A DNA stretch of 64,000 bases from Astrocystis sublimbata. Lineage: Eukaryota; Ascomycota; Sordariomycetes; Xylariales; Xylariaceae. The translations under genes and the position numbers were made by a program. The notes beneath the pieces were generated by a model. The model saw nothing but the letters and a program-made list of their open reading frames with translations. It did not search any database and was not told the origin of the DNA. The stretch spans positions 620,001-684,000 of the forward strand of contig JAJNNY010000015.1 in assembly GCA_022453515.1 (NCBI GenBank), given 5' to 3'. The first letter of the stretch is position 1, and every line of letters starts with the position of its first letter. This document shows, one piece after another, positions 35,577 through 48,670 of the stretch.

Positions 35577-36990
35577 CTACACTGCAGAGTCCAAACCCCT
35601 TTTCGGGCGTATGGCTAAGAGGTAGTACGCTAGTAGAGTGGCCAGAGTAGCAAAAACGCTGAATGCTATGTAGATCCAGAACAACGATGACACGGTGGAT
35701 TCCCCCTCCCCAGCTTGCCAATCGAAGAATGTCATCGAGAATATTGACTTTGAAAGATGTCACTACTCAAGGCCTCATCGGTCATGGACAGGGGCCAATG
35801 AACCTACAGCAAAAAAAGTCCCCGGCAGGAACACCATTGTGACTAAAGCAATGGTTCGCATATGCCTTGAGTCGTTGCTTGCTGCCAAAGCCAATGCTAG
35901 GCTCGTTTCGCTTTGAGACTATTATTTCATTAGTTAGAAATTTTGTAACTTTCTCTTGTCTGATAAGAGTTGAGCCTTACCAACTGGGTTGTCATTGTTA
36001 GACCGTCAAACCTCGTTTGACACTCCCGGATTTTATCGCTATAATCCTCCAGTATGGTTTCGAGGCGCCGGGTAATCCTACTGTTTGTTTTGGCAAGATC
36101 TTCTTGGGCGCGCTTCAAGTGTTGACGTGACCCACTATTACTGATCGTAGAGTGGGCCACTACCTGAGAATCTATGGACTGAGTGTAATATGAACCACCC
36201 TTGTCCCTTGTGACTCGAGGGCCATGACACAAATTTACTCTGACGCCCATCTCCTCTGTAAGTTCGAAAGTATCACACGCCATGGGTAAGCTTGAGGGGT
36301 TCATGAACTCTGTTCCTAATGTCTCGGCATGGCTTAAGATTTTTCTCAGTTGCTTGCTCCAACTGATCAAGCCATGCTTCAAGTGAAGCATGTCAATATA
36401 AACAGATCTCTTGACTTCAACATCAGGGTTAATTCGTGTTTGTGAGTTTAGTAACCCATCTAGCACTGGCCCGGTTAATACTGACTCGAGTTTGGTGATC
36501 CCCGAGTCGAAGATAGCATGATGCCTTCTTCTTTCGAGCTCTGCAAAGACTCCTGGTAATAGCAACGAATGACCTGATTCTTTAGTCGTCTGTTCAAGTC
36601 GTTGAACTACGTACCTCTTCTGAAAGTCATTACAGCCGAACAAGATTCCAAAACTGAGCTGACAGTGAGGGAAATGAGTGACGGTCATGGCTAAATCGCC
36701 ACCCCATGCGTTGGTTGAACGACAATTGTAAACTTGATATTGTCAGCTCGACGGCCTGAATGGAGGGAATTTCACATCATTTTACCTCTAGCTTCCACAC
36801 CATCAAGTTCGCCTTGCATGGTGATGTTCTCGTAAGAGAACAGAGGAACATCGGCCCGACTGATCGCAGTCGCTATTGAGCGATGTGCATGGAAGGCCTT
36901 AGAAACCCTCGAAAATACACTCGATGAAAAGGGTAAGACTCTTGTTCGTCGATGGCCCCCTTGCCCGAGATATTCATCTTCTTCGGACAT
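35577..36990 (-). CDS. Fungal CorA-like membrane protein; 5' end uncertain
   Basis: Four exons can be joined in frame from the first usable ATG: 36990-36786, 36732-35981, 35928-35818 and 35747-35577 (412 residues; introns 53, 52 and 70 bp). The middle has the segment VYNCRSTNAWGGDLAMTVTHFP and a long helical region ending RRLETILEDYSDKIRECQTR. The C-terminus has two membrane segments: MRTIALVTMVFLPGTFFA with SMTFFDWQ, then SSLFWIYIAFSVFATLATLL. This pattern is that of fungal CorA-like Mg2+-transporter-fold proteins. The GMN motif of true CorA is not visible. The frame is open beyond 36990, so another exon upstream is likely; a candidate with start near 37480 cannot be joined with confidence. 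Confidence 0.7.
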
Positions 36991-38672
36991 GATCGCGTCG
37001 CAACGCCCTGAAACTGATTTCTCGTCGAAACCCACTCTGCTGGTTGGCAAATTCTGGCAGCTTGATTCATGTTGTCGGAGAATGCGTGGTGTTATTCTGA
37101 GTGAACATTAGATGGATGATTCAAACGGATCTTTCAGACTTACAATAACACAAACCCCGATTCCCCCTCAACCTGATTCACAAAAGGCAGATCCTGGGGT
37201 AGATGTCTTAATCAGTTTTAGCTATCTGAATTACGGATGTGTCAAATACTTCTTGAATGAGCGTTTCCCACTCTTTATCTTCCTGATACTGTTTGTTCAT
37301 AAGCGTCTGATAAGGGTTAGCCTAGCCGTATCGTAGCATAGATAATCGGGATATGTTCACGGACAGGGTTCGACCTTAAGCTCCGGATTACTGTGGCTTG
37401 ACCTTTGGAGTACGCAAATACTTTTTTTAAGTCGCACCCATTGAAAGGCTTCAATTTATCAGGCGGAAGCTCCATGGGATTCGGTTTGAGAGGAAGCGCC
37501 TAGGAGGGCTTGATACTTTAGAAAATTGCTCTCGGCAACAATGAGTGTGCAAGATTTTTAAGTTCTCCAATTCTGTTGACAGGCTTAGATGAGGATTGTG
37601 GCTGAGCAGGAGCTTACGTGATGAGATTAACCTTTCTCGGGCGCTTGCATTTTCGGCACCTACACATCATACCTCAGCAACATGATTTAGGCCCGGCTTA
37701 TATGACCAAGCTATAGTCACTATACTATTATCTAGAACACTCCAGCACCCAGTCCCAAGATTTTATTTCAGTGCGACCTAAAGCTCATCTAATTGCCACA
37801 GGAAGGCCACCATTGACCGCTCGATAACGGCTTTTTGAGTATGATTGATAAGGGTAGCCACAGGCCTAATGCATGCATTGCCACTTGCCGGAAGCCTAAG
37901 CCACACGAAAAGAATCCGATTCGCAGATGATATAAGACCTAGCAATGCAGTATTCCGAGCTGACCAAGTATCCATTCCTGTGTCTCTAGATGCTGTGCTT
38001 CATAGGCTACGGACAATCTATTGCGTTGACGTAAGGCATTAATAAAAACCTGTGTCGGCTAGCCCGACCAACATGGAATTTCTGTGTGCCACCAATATCT
38101 TTGCCATCCCGGATTCAATCTTTCAAGGTAGCTCCGAAGCCATGCACACAAAGCTGGAGTTTTTAACTACCTGATGCAATACCCTCCCGCCACTTTTCGG
38201 TTGCTGCATCCCACTATTTGTGCCTGGCGTGCTGAAAAGCCCAGCACGTCAAGAATTGGCAGCCTGAACAATTATCCAGGGTTTGATGAAGAAGGATTCG
38301 TTGAGCCGATATTACAAAATCTAGATTAGACGCCCTGACCTTTCTCCTGGTCAACCGGAGTATCGACGGTGAAAATACCTATCGATGCGAGAGCCCTAAT
38401 TATAGCGTAATATTATAGACACTCGGGACAGGGTATGGTTCTAGAATCCGAAAGAGTAAGGAGCAAGGATCATAGACATATGCCCGTGATCGGATAAACT
38501 TCGTGTGCATGGAGGGTGGTATTTACGTACGCCATCAGTGGCGAAAACTAGGTCAACGTGGTAACATTGACTATCGACGGGTTAGGCTGCGTGATCATCG
38601 CCGAACACACAGACCGGGCGCATTTTGTATCCCCCTACTAATGAAACCCAATCTGCCTATTGCTATTGCATA
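36991..38672. other. Intergenic region, possibly with upstream exon(s) of the CorA-like gene
   Basis: A minus-strand open stretch at about 37260-37480 beginning MELPPDKLKPFNG might be a 5' exon of the CorA-like gene. The splice sites that would connect it are weak. The rest holds nothing I can support. Confidence 0.35.
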
Positions 38673-39004
38673 ATGCCTGTTCAAGCTGTTTTCCGTGCTC
38701 GATACACGGACGAAGATGCGATTGCAGATGAACTCGCTAAACTATTTCCTGAGCAGCGATTTCAGATTGCAGTAAGCCTAATTATTCGCCCATGCGTTCT
38801 GAACAACACTGACTTCGAAGTATGATCGAGGGCACTTTACCTGCACGCTTCCACGGCCTTTGACACCTGTAAGCCAGTGGCTGTATGCCCCAATGCCCAG
38901 GGACTTCCTATTAATCAACACAATACTAACTTGGGGCTTGGGACGAGACTCGTGAGCTCGAGTTAGCACTCATAAAAGACCGCTACGAACCAGATCCTGC
39001 ATGA
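38673..39004 (+). CDS. Predicted small protein (67 aa), three exons
   Basis: Exons 38673-38771, 38821-38868 and 38948-39004 join in frame with GTAAGC donors (introns 49 and 79 bp). The second intron has an ACTAAC branch-like site. The product starts MPVQAVFRARYTDEDAIADE, has a central HFTCTLPRPLTP and ends RYEPDPA. The alternation of a charged helix, a beta strand with PRPLT and a terminal helix looks like a compact alpha/beta protein. An alternative last acceptor at 38953 would remove two residues. I know no family name. It is called on splice consistency and composition only. Confidence 0.45.
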
Positions 39005-39323
39005 CTGCGCCAACGTTCGATTCATCAGTCCACACCATCGTCACGAACGAACAAGAGCCCAAAACATAGTTCAATCAAACCACGAAGCAATTTATCCAAT
39101 GCCCATCCACCTTGTATAGGAGAGCCTAGAGGTGGTAGTTCACATGATGGTCGAGATGACAGAGTTGGGTGCCCATCCATACATACCTCCAAGAAATAGT
39201 CGAGAACTGAAACACAACACATTGCGCAAGGAAATACATGGATACTACATATTGAAGAAACTACCTAGGTACCCAGGAAACTTGCGGCTCCTGTCTTTTA
39301 GGCAAGCGAAGATTGCCGGCGTA
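39005..39323. other. Intergenic region
   Basis: Convergent 3' flanks; nothing else seen. Confidence 0.5.
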
Positions 39324-41164
39324 CTACTCCGCAGCGAATTCATCGCGGCCAACTGCCAGGAGCTTCTGATCATCCCTAACTCGAAGCCTTTTGTGGAATG
39401 CCCTTTCCATTAGTTTAGGCTTTGGAGCGTCGATGGGGTCGCGTTTAATTTTTTCGGAGCAATACCCGCGCAGCTCCCGGCATTTCTGGTTTAGAATTCT
39501 CATATCTTCCACCAAATTGGCAGCTCTTTCTCTGTCTCCCAAATCTACTACTAACATCTTCGTTTGAATAATGTTGAGAAATTCAAAGACATACTGACTG
39601 CAACTCTGCCGTAAAGCTTGAATTGTCTGCATTGATCTCATTAGCCAAATTTCGTTGTGTGCGTACTGATTCGTTCTTACCTTGGTGACAACTTGCTTGA
39701 CCCGAATCGTCTTGACTCCATCTTCTCCCACACACACCCACTCATAGAAAGCGGAACGGCTATACACACTGGAATCGATAGTGGTGACAGCGGTCTGCAG
39801 TTCTTCAAGAGCCGTCAATCCTCCATGCATCCAGCACAAGAGTTGAAGAAACATGCAACCCATAGTCCAAATATCGAATTTTCGTCCCATCAGTCCGTCA
39901 ACATAGTCGACGTCGGGTGGCCGATACATTGGCGCCGCAATCACGGCCTTCTTGGGGGCATACGTTTTGCTTTCATACCGATGGGTTTTACTTAAACCCA
40001 TGTCTGCAATCACAAGGGTTCCGAAACCGTCTTGAGATGGGAACCAAAGAATGTTATCTGGCTTATGTACGTTCTTCTTCAGGACAATCCTTATCCTCAG
40101 GAGACTGATGGATGAGACTGACAGCCTCCATCAGCCCCAGGACCTGGTATGACAGCCATTCAACCCATTTTGGGTCCCTGGCTTTCGTTTTCGATTCATT
40201 ATTTTCCCAATACGTCCGGAGGTCATTGACAGCGCAGGGGAACATGAGATAGTTCTCATTTTCTCTCGTGAATGATGCAAGTAGCGTCACGATTTGCGTG
40301 TGTTCTGTCTTCTTGAACCTTTGCAGCATGTTGATTTCCTCCTAGAAGTTTTTTGGGTCATATGATTTCAGTCTCTTCAAGGCGAAAAACCTTTCCCCAT
40401 GTGGCACCTGCCAAAATTAGTTAACAATGCATTACGGAATGATGGTATGTGTACGTGTGGCTTACTTTCAATTTGTCGAATGAGCCATGGAAATCGTGGC
40501 AGAGTGGATGAATAGAGATCCTCGTAACCGTTGCAAAACTGCCTTCGGGGGTCGTACCGACAAAAGGTGACTCACAGTATGGTACTACAGCTCTCCAGTC
40601 GAAATGATACGGCTCGGGTCGATCGTAAAAAAATGGGATGTTCATTTGATGCTGCTCTTGCAAAAACCGAAATCTCTTGTCCTCAGTCATGAGCCCATCC
40701 GAGATCGATCTCACTGGATTCCCATAGGATAGAGGGCTGTCTGGTGCCAAGGCATCACATACTACTGGAAGTTCCTCATCGCTCATGCCAAGTTCAATGA
40801 GTTCTGATATCTTCTCCAATAGCTTGATCTTCTTAAGTATGGAAAAGACCTTAAGATGCTTCTTCGGGTACGATGGGTTTAGACCGAGGATTCGATCAAC
40901 GAGTGATTCGATGACTTGTTCATCGAACTTTTTGAGAGCTTGGAGTTCACAGAAGATAGTCTCTTTGGGAAAGATATGTTCAAGCAGTTTCAAAGGAAAG
41001 AATGGAGGTCGATTTCCTGGCCCGGGAAAAAGAATGCCATATTTGTTCAGCTCCACTGGGCAAGGCGGCTCTGGTCTTGGCATTGGAAACGGGTCCGCCC
41101 ACATCTTCAAGATCGTTGCAAGGCTAGGAGGCCTCAGTATATTGTTCGAAGATGAAATATTCAT
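39324..41164 (-). pseudogene. Broken paralogue of the atypical kinase
   Basis: The order matches the intact kinase at 33391: an N-terminal helical domain (about 41164-40466), an intron at 40408-40465, then the kinase lobes. The ATP-site motif FFALKRLKSYD is intact, but an in-frame TAG at 40342-40344 interrupts the N-lobe just after it. A second break lies at about 40060-40070. There the frame shifts, and the catalytic loop expected as HGDIKPDN reads only NVHKPDN, so the catalytic Asp is missing. Downstream the C-lobe is open and well kept (VIADMGLSK, MYRPPDVD, KFDIWTMGCMFLQLLCW) to the stop at 39324. Two independent lesions make a functional kinase very unlikely. No short intron can remove either one without losing core motifs. 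Confidence 0.85.
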
Positions 41165-44100
41165 TGACAAGAGGGCAGAGGTGAGTAGAAGGATGGTAAT
41201 ATGATTGTAAATGAGAGCAATATATATATGCCGAAGCAACATGTATTGTGATTTATCAGCAAACAAGGAAAGTCCCCTCTCTATATCGTTTTATTCATAT
41301 TTGAGTTGAGAGCCTCAAGAGAAAGACTAGCTATGGACCCCCCAGGGAGATTGCCTCGTCACGAACCCTAGTGATGTTGTACAGCATCCTGAAATAATCC
41401 TGATTTTCCCTGTTGGCGGCTTACTTTGATGATGTGTCACAATTTTACTGATAAGTTCATCTGATAGAAGCTCATGTATCATGCGGCTTTAACATCCCAT
41501 GCTGCTTAAAGATGTCAAGGTCTCTGTGATACGTGAGACCTGACAAAAAGTCGTTTAATAATCATGGAGTGGTAGATCTCGCTCTTGTAGCTGGCATCAT
41601 GTGCATTTGCCACAAGAAATGGCGGTGAATTTGACCCTTAACCATATAGCTAACGTACCATCCGTGTTCCACGGGTGCTATTGTAGTAAAAACCCCTGGG
41701 GACGACATCGGGCTTTACTCGACCTGCACATAACTCAAGTTGATGTATTGAAATCGACCCAGATCCTTAGGAAAAAGCCACTACTGCAAGTATTTGTCAT
41801 GTGTAAGCAAAGGTAGTGTTCTCTTTACCCGCACACGCGTCCCTTGTCAATTTGCATGATCTGCACCCCACGTCTGTATATCGAAACAACCACATTATTC
41901 TCCCCAGTAATCACCCATCCGTCATCTGTGCATCACTCAGTCTACTTTAACCATAAGAATTACAGTCGGGCTAGTTAACCCTGCTGAGTGAACTCGCGGC
42001 TCATAATTGCCATGAATATAATGATGCCGACAATACTCCGTGATTATGAGCGGTACACATGTTGACATACACATATCTGCAACAAGAGGGGTAATGTATA
42101 GCTCCCTCTCGCAATGAGAACCGGTAAATAGCTCTCAACATCCTTAACACTAACAGACATTTACCGGTCACCTTTCCGGCTTTGGATTGCATGTGTCCTT
42201 TCCATTTCAAGCGAATGGAATTGAGGCATCGACACTAGCGGTGTGAACGTAGATCAAGATGTGAATCGAGGCCGCCTGTTTACTGCCTTCAGCAGAAACT
42301 ACGATGTGGAAAGTAATGTAACAAGCACCTGCGGTCTGAGGTAGCTTTTTGAGTGCCTTTCAAAATGCGTAATCGGGCTCGTTGAGTGATATCTCGGTAA
42401 TGAGAGCGTGGTGGCGGGAGGGTCGTATCACAGAAACGATGACAAGCAAGGGTTGCATGTTAGTTGCATAGTAGAGAAGCACACACTTCTCGCAGGGTCT
42501 TGTTTGGGCACACATGTTTGGGGTGAGCTGGGAAATCCTACGAAAGGTTTTTGAGGCATGTCTACAAGAAATTGATTAGTGGCTGTTTCGATCTATACGT
42601 CATGAAAAAGACAATTATTACTTCTCTGTCTGATGAGATTGTGGCCGTACAGTTATAGGTTTCCCATCCAGTTTTTATGGCTTGCCCGCAAAACTGGAGA
42701 TGCGTTGCGTGCTGTGGTGATTCCTGAACAGCCAGGAATCCGAAACTGGTGTAAGCGCACGCAACAGCCTCGGTGCCAAGACATAATTTTCAGCTTTGTG
42801 GTAGTGATACAACGTCGAACATAATGCCGGTTTCAATACAGAACAGATGACGATGGACACCTGCAGTTAACTGTGTCCGCTTCCCGTAAGCCTTTCCAGA
42901 GAAATGTGGCCATATTGAGGCTCTGCTTGGAGCCTGTTCGGGAAAAGTAGCCACATTCTCTATATGACTTGCTGTCGATATCCGGTGCGGATAGGAGATG
43001 GCGTCTCACCCCTGCAGTCCTCTCCAATGGTCTTCACGGAGTAGCGAAATGAGGGGTAGTTCTTTGATATTAGACCTGTGGTTTATGAATGGTGTTCATG
43101 CGGATGTCCGGAGATCCCACAAATGAGCTCCATTCTTGATATCTCGGAGAGTATGCATAATCCAATAGTCAGCTAGTGCGTTGACCGATTGCCATTTACA
43201 TTATCAAAGCCCCCAGAGACGGCACCACGGTCAGCATATATGGCTTATGGCGGAAGCATGAACCCGCCACTGTTCTTTATCGCACTGTGTCATCGTTACA
43301 TGTGATCTAGATTAAATCTAGATTTCAGCGAACTGCCGCTACCTTCTTATCATGGTGCACTCCGCATGAACATGCAGCATAGAATGCGGAACCGTCAAAT
43401 GGCGAATAGCGGCACATCTAAGGCAGTTATACTTGCCGCCCCCTTATAGCTATGCATGCAGGCTGTAACTCTACGTGAGTCTTCCCGTGGGGGTAGACAA
43501 GACTGAAGATACATACTGGGCTATTGGGTAATGCTTAAGTCTTTAATGTAGTTAATAATTCCTGTGTGATATCGCGTGGTACATGTTCCACAATCATGTC
43601 TCTAATGAAGTTCTTGGAGGAGAGAAAAGCAAGATGCTCAAGAGCGGAAACAACCAGACCCAATAATTGCTCGAACTGAGCATTCAAACGATGAAGAATG
43701 TCAAGGATAACGATCAAACACACATACAGCATAGCGTTGGGAAAGTAACGAGAGCATGAAAACCGCAAGGCTTTTCAGGGAATTCTAGTCACATCTGGTC
43801 ACAAGGGGCATGCAACTTGCTCGTCACTTATAATTACTTGAATAATCAGTATGATATCAGCAAGCCTACGTATACCTGTGGAGCGTACTGGCTCGCCAGG
43901 TACCTCTATAAGGTTCTCATTATCCCAACAATGAACGCCTCGTAATGGTTGTTGTACAGCCAAGTGAGATTAGTCAGTAGCGCCGAGGTGTGGGCTCTTG
44001 TATCACAATGCACTTACCTCGCTGGAAAACGTGTTGTATACCTAGGTATGAACAAATGAAGGTTGTTATGGTTGAGCGGCGGCCCAAGAATCAGTAATAG

Positions 44101-44483
44101 TAATCATGGCGAAAGTTCACATGGGTTTGATTCACTCTGAAGTATTATTGGTTGCGTCCAACCTAGTCCTCGTGAATGCATTACATCACAGGCGATTGAA
44201 TGCGCTCAAAATAACCATCGTATGCTAAGTTACTTCTCCTTGCAGTCTTCTCCTTGTCCCCTCATTTCCATGGTTCCTGCCTGGGCTTGTGGACGATATC
44301 TTGCTTGATGTTATTGGAACAATACACTAGTCTCGTCCGACAACTTTAGTTTAGAGGCATTAGTCCCTCAGCAAAGCTGCGAGGAGCAGACGTAACGCTC
44401 GCAGCCACTCTCCTAGCTGCTTTAGTGGTATTATTGGCTGTAAGAGCAATCTTTTATTTTCATCATCTCCCCATGTGCTTATC
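41165..44483. other. Gene-poor region
   Basis: Over 3.3 kb holds only short ORFs (for example 43535-43768, minus, hydrophobic-helical). None shows domains or convincing splice sites. No LTR, TIR or tandem array was found by eye. Confidence 0.45.
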
Positions 44484-46864
44484 TCAAACACCCCTCTCAG
44501 CCCACGATTGTATGATCCCCTCATTACTGGCCTCATAGACCTTGACCTCAACTTCCAGATCATCACCATTACCACTTAGAAAGGTGTTGGGCTGCACAAA
44601 CTTCCACTTCCTCTTCGGCTTCGCTACCACGATCTTGCGCCACTCCTCATATATGCCCTTAACCTTGCACAGCGGTTCGTAATACTCTCTGCAAGCGGCG
44701 AAATTCGCCGTGCAGCGCCAGGTGTGCAGCTTGGTGAGATACTCTCCGATAGCTGGCTTCCCGTGAGATAGGATTTTAGCGCGGTCCACATGTACTGCGA
44801 GGGACTTTTGCGGGAGGTTGACCTCGGTGATGGAGATTACGCCGTGGCCGTCTTGGAGGAGGCGTTTGAGTATTGAGAAATGAGCCTAAGTGGAAATCAG
44901 ATTAATTGATTACTGTGGATGCCCACACTGTGTTGGACAGTCTTGTCATGGTGCATACTTACTTGAGAATGGACTTGGCCCCAAGCGTGGTTCTCCGCAT
45001 TATAGTATTGTAGAGCCTGGAGTCCATCGACTCCGATGTTTAGATATGTGGCGTAGAGAACTATGACAACAAAAAGTCAGCTTGGTATTGCAAACCAATA
45101 TTCCAGGGGGTTGCGTCTTACGATCTTCAGCTGTGACTTCGCTGTCATCTGTGTATCCGAATATTTCCAGCAGAGACTTATTGTCCATGAAGTATTCCGA
45201 CATCAAGATCGCACGACACTCCTCTACTGTCCCTGCCAGTTTTCCAAACACGCTCCCCCATGTCTGATGGGGCTGATACCAGGATGTTATAGGCCGCCCG
45301 GTGAGAGGGCTTTTGGGAAGGCACGAGTTATCGAAGTTGGGTTTACCAGGTAATCTTTCGCTGAGAAGCTTGCCGGTTCCATGACCGAGCAGTTCGTGGA
45401 TTGCTGTCGTCACATATCGGACTATATGACTAGTTTGTTGGTAGAAGTCGAGTTGTGATGCGTCAATCCAATGGCAGGGGGCATCGGGCCTATGATTGAC
45501 ACTTAGGCGGTTCGCAAGAACGATGTTCTTGAAGCCTACGGTTTCTCTGATGCGTTCGTTCTACAACACGCGTTAATGATGGTCAATGATTGGGGATACG
45601 AAATGACTTGTTACATTTGGAAGGTTCGCAGCTTCGAAAACGGTGCTACCACACACAGCGAGTGCTAAGAATTCGGTGTAAGCGTAAATCGATATTTGAA
45701 GCACACCGGGACTTACCATGAACACTTGTGAAGTCCGGGGGTTCAAACAGATCCTTTTCAAAAGGGCCTTTCCCATTGTTGACACCTTCAACCGCCCACG
45801 GGAGTTGTCGGATAAATTCATCTGAGTGAGCAACAGAGTCTCGCAATTTCGCGGCTTCGACCTTATCAGCGATACCAACCATGGCCTCCCACTCACATCG
45901 GATTCCTGCGGGGTCGCGATATGATTCGATGAAGCCGAGGATAAATTCCACTGTGGGTGACTTGTCTGAGACCCAACACCTTTGCGCCTTTTTCAAGGCT
46001 CGCATGTTGCCAGTGTCCTGGAACTGCTCGTACCTGTCGAAGGTTTCGCGCTGGTTTTCATTCCTCGCAGACAACTTGGCCTTCATCAGTGAAGACACGA
46101 TTAAGTTCACTTCTTGCGAGTGGTCCCCTGTATGAAGTTCAATGCCGTCTTCAAGTGGGAGAACTTTTTTTCTTCCAGATGCTCGTAATATTTGCAACAC
46201 TGGCTGGCCGTCTCTCATTATCTTCCGGAAACGGGTGTTATCGGGCTCGATCCTTTTGAGATGCATGATCGTTGAGACTTTTTGTCGATCTTCTGGGGTG
46301 ATTGAATTATTGCGGTCGCTTATGTAGTAGCCCGATTGTGTATTTTCATCAGGGTAACCAAGGCTGTATGGCGGTATAGCCAATAGAGGATCGATGATCT
46401 TTTCGAGACGGGCTTTGGTCTCTGGAGAAACGTCTGCGATTCTACGGAGGGTTTCCGCTGACAGATCAGGAACAAACTTCTGGTCTCCTTCGCCCTAGTA
46501 ACGATCAGTATGATGCTTTGAGAATTAGAGCTTGGCTTACATAGTAATTCCCCACATTGCAGAGGAACGTGGCAGCATACTCGAGAAAGGCAGCTAATGC
46601 CTCTAGGGAGATGTTGCATCTGGACAATAAAGTTTCCCACTCTCCATTGCAGGCACCGTAAAGTTCCATAATGAAGTCGAAAATGTCAGGGCTTTCTGGT
46701 GATACTTGCCGCATCAAAATTCTGCTACCGTGCCATGCTGCTTTTGCAAGGTGATGGGCGTACAGCTTATCTTGCTTTTCCAGAGCATCGAATACTTGCT
46801 TGACCTCGAGCTGGTGCACAGGGGTGCCAGGAGGCGGCACGTGGGAGGTCTTGGAAGGTGACAT
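44484..46864 (-). CDS. Dipeptidyl peptidase III (family M49)
   Basis: Six exons (46864-46541, 46494-45717, 45664-45615, 45560-45122, 45060-44963, 44885-44484) join to 696 residues, the normal DPP III size. Introns are 46-77 bp. The zinc motif HELLGH lies at residues 439-444, with His439 and His444 as ligands and Glu440 as catalytic base. The second family motif, EECRA, follows at 497-501 and gives the third ligand. Other conserved parts are GYYISDRNNSITPED, WEAMVGIADK and the C-terminal AHFSILKRLLQDG. The enzyme removes dipeptides from the N-termini of short peptides in the cytosol. The frame runs on upstream without an ATG, so 46864 is the start, and no mitochondrial presequence is assumed. 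Confidence 0.92.
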
Positions 46865-48670
46865 TCTCAAGATGAACGTGTTGATCGGCTCGAGGGTGGA
46901 CGATTCGAAGTTTTCAGTCCTCGACGGGGGAAAACATGTGGCAATATTGGGATTGGGAGAATATGTGGCATCAGCGTGACTGATTCGGGGGGTTGTGCTT
47001 ATATACTCAGATTTAAAATTCGAGTTTGATGATGAAACGGACTTTGAAACAGAAAATGGGTACCAGCGCCTACAACAATAAGCAGTGTGTGTGCTGATTG
47101 CTCTGTTGTGTAGTACAAGAATAGTTGCTCCCTTTGTACAACTTACAACACCGTACCACAATGACACTACCTTGCACTATCTACTTCAGTATCCTGGTAG
47201 CTGCCACCTATCTTGAAGGGGGCCCAACAGAATGGCACGCATCGAAACTCCTTGTTGGCGAGTAACAATGTTAGAAGTGCGCATATCCCTTTCCCGGGGA
47301 GTCGGCGGCAAACCCCGTTGATGAGGGATAAGAACTGTGTAGAGCTAGCTCCCTGGTACGTCATGTGGCCTGTTCAGCAAGATGCATCAAGGGAGCAACA
47401 ATAGTTCCCTGTAGCTAGTAAACCCTGGTAGTCAAAACTTAGGCCCCAGAGGCGAAATTTACTAAAAGTGGTGTAGGCATTGGTATCAGTTGAATTGCGG
47501 TTAGGGGATCTAACCTACCCGGGAACAGAAATACCTTGTTTACTTCATTGATTTAATGTGGACTCTTGCTCGCAGGTATTCAAGTCCGCCTGATTCCAGC
47601 ATATCAGTCAATTTGGGCGGAAGAAATGACAAGATTATGCGACACTTTGTTGAATCTATATGATGTCGTACACCGTCAATTGGGTGCTCCGTAACCATAC
47701 AACTCACTCCTCGCTTTCGAATATAACTTTAACTTCTACGTTGGTCATGCCTGCTCACCTGCTCTATCTATATTCTCAAAACTGAAATCTTGCAGCTGTG
47801 AGGATAGTATTGTCGCGACACAGGACGGAGGCTACTAAGCGAGCGCAGTCGTGAGAGACGATGATGTCTTGCAGATTGCCGGGCGCCAAGATCACCTGGA
47901 TAACAATGGTTGGTTGGAATTTTTAACGCCGGGGGAGATGGATAACAATGGATAACAGCAGCGCACTCATTTGATAGCGCTTAGTGGAGGGAGTCAATTT
48001 AGGTCGTGTGATGAAAGGAAAAGCTTAATCCAATAGTCAACTCCGGTAAAGCAGTATTGAAACACTCTAATCAAAGTATGCGACCATGATTCGCGCGTGT
48101 AGGTGGACTTTAGCATACTGCGTCTTCTACTCCAGGTCATCATTAGATTGGAAACCGTGCACTTTAGGCGTCGCTCGACTGCCGTTTCGCACCAGTTCGC
48201 CAAGTCGAGCTAGAGAGGATCTATGCATCTAATGCAGCGATTGCATTTAAGAGTAAATTGTGCTAAGTGATAAATAGCACTGGCAGATTACCTTGCTGCA
48301 AGGCCGCTTTAGCACTAGTGTGATAAACATGAATTATTTCAGGGGGGTTGGTACCCAAACGGGGCATTCAAAGAGAACAGGGGAACGCGTATACTGTATT
48401 GGGGAGAGGATTTGACGGCTCAGGGGCAACTACTCGTGCACTAGGCCTCGAACAGCCACTGAAAATAAACGAAGCTAAATGAATATAGCCGTACAAATAC
48501 CTTCCCACTTCCTCTATATAACCTCGCATTTTCTAGCCCTCTTCCTCATCAATCGACGGCGGCTACATGGCGAGCATCAATAAGTAACGAAATCCAAGCC
48601 TATGCAACAGCGACCGTCTCTACCTACGCGTGCCATAACAGACAGGAACGCATAATCGCCCAGCGTGCAC
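46865..48670. other. Intergenic region between DPP III and the PKS cluster
   Basis: This contains the DPP III promoter and the 3' flank of the reducing PKS. Short ORFs only. It may mark the left border of the polyketide cluster. Confidence 0.45.

Noticed and set aside
40342..40344. Reading the TAG in the second kinase as an intron acceptor
   Set aside because: The intron would have to remove the ATP-site segment FFALKRL, which is clearly coding.
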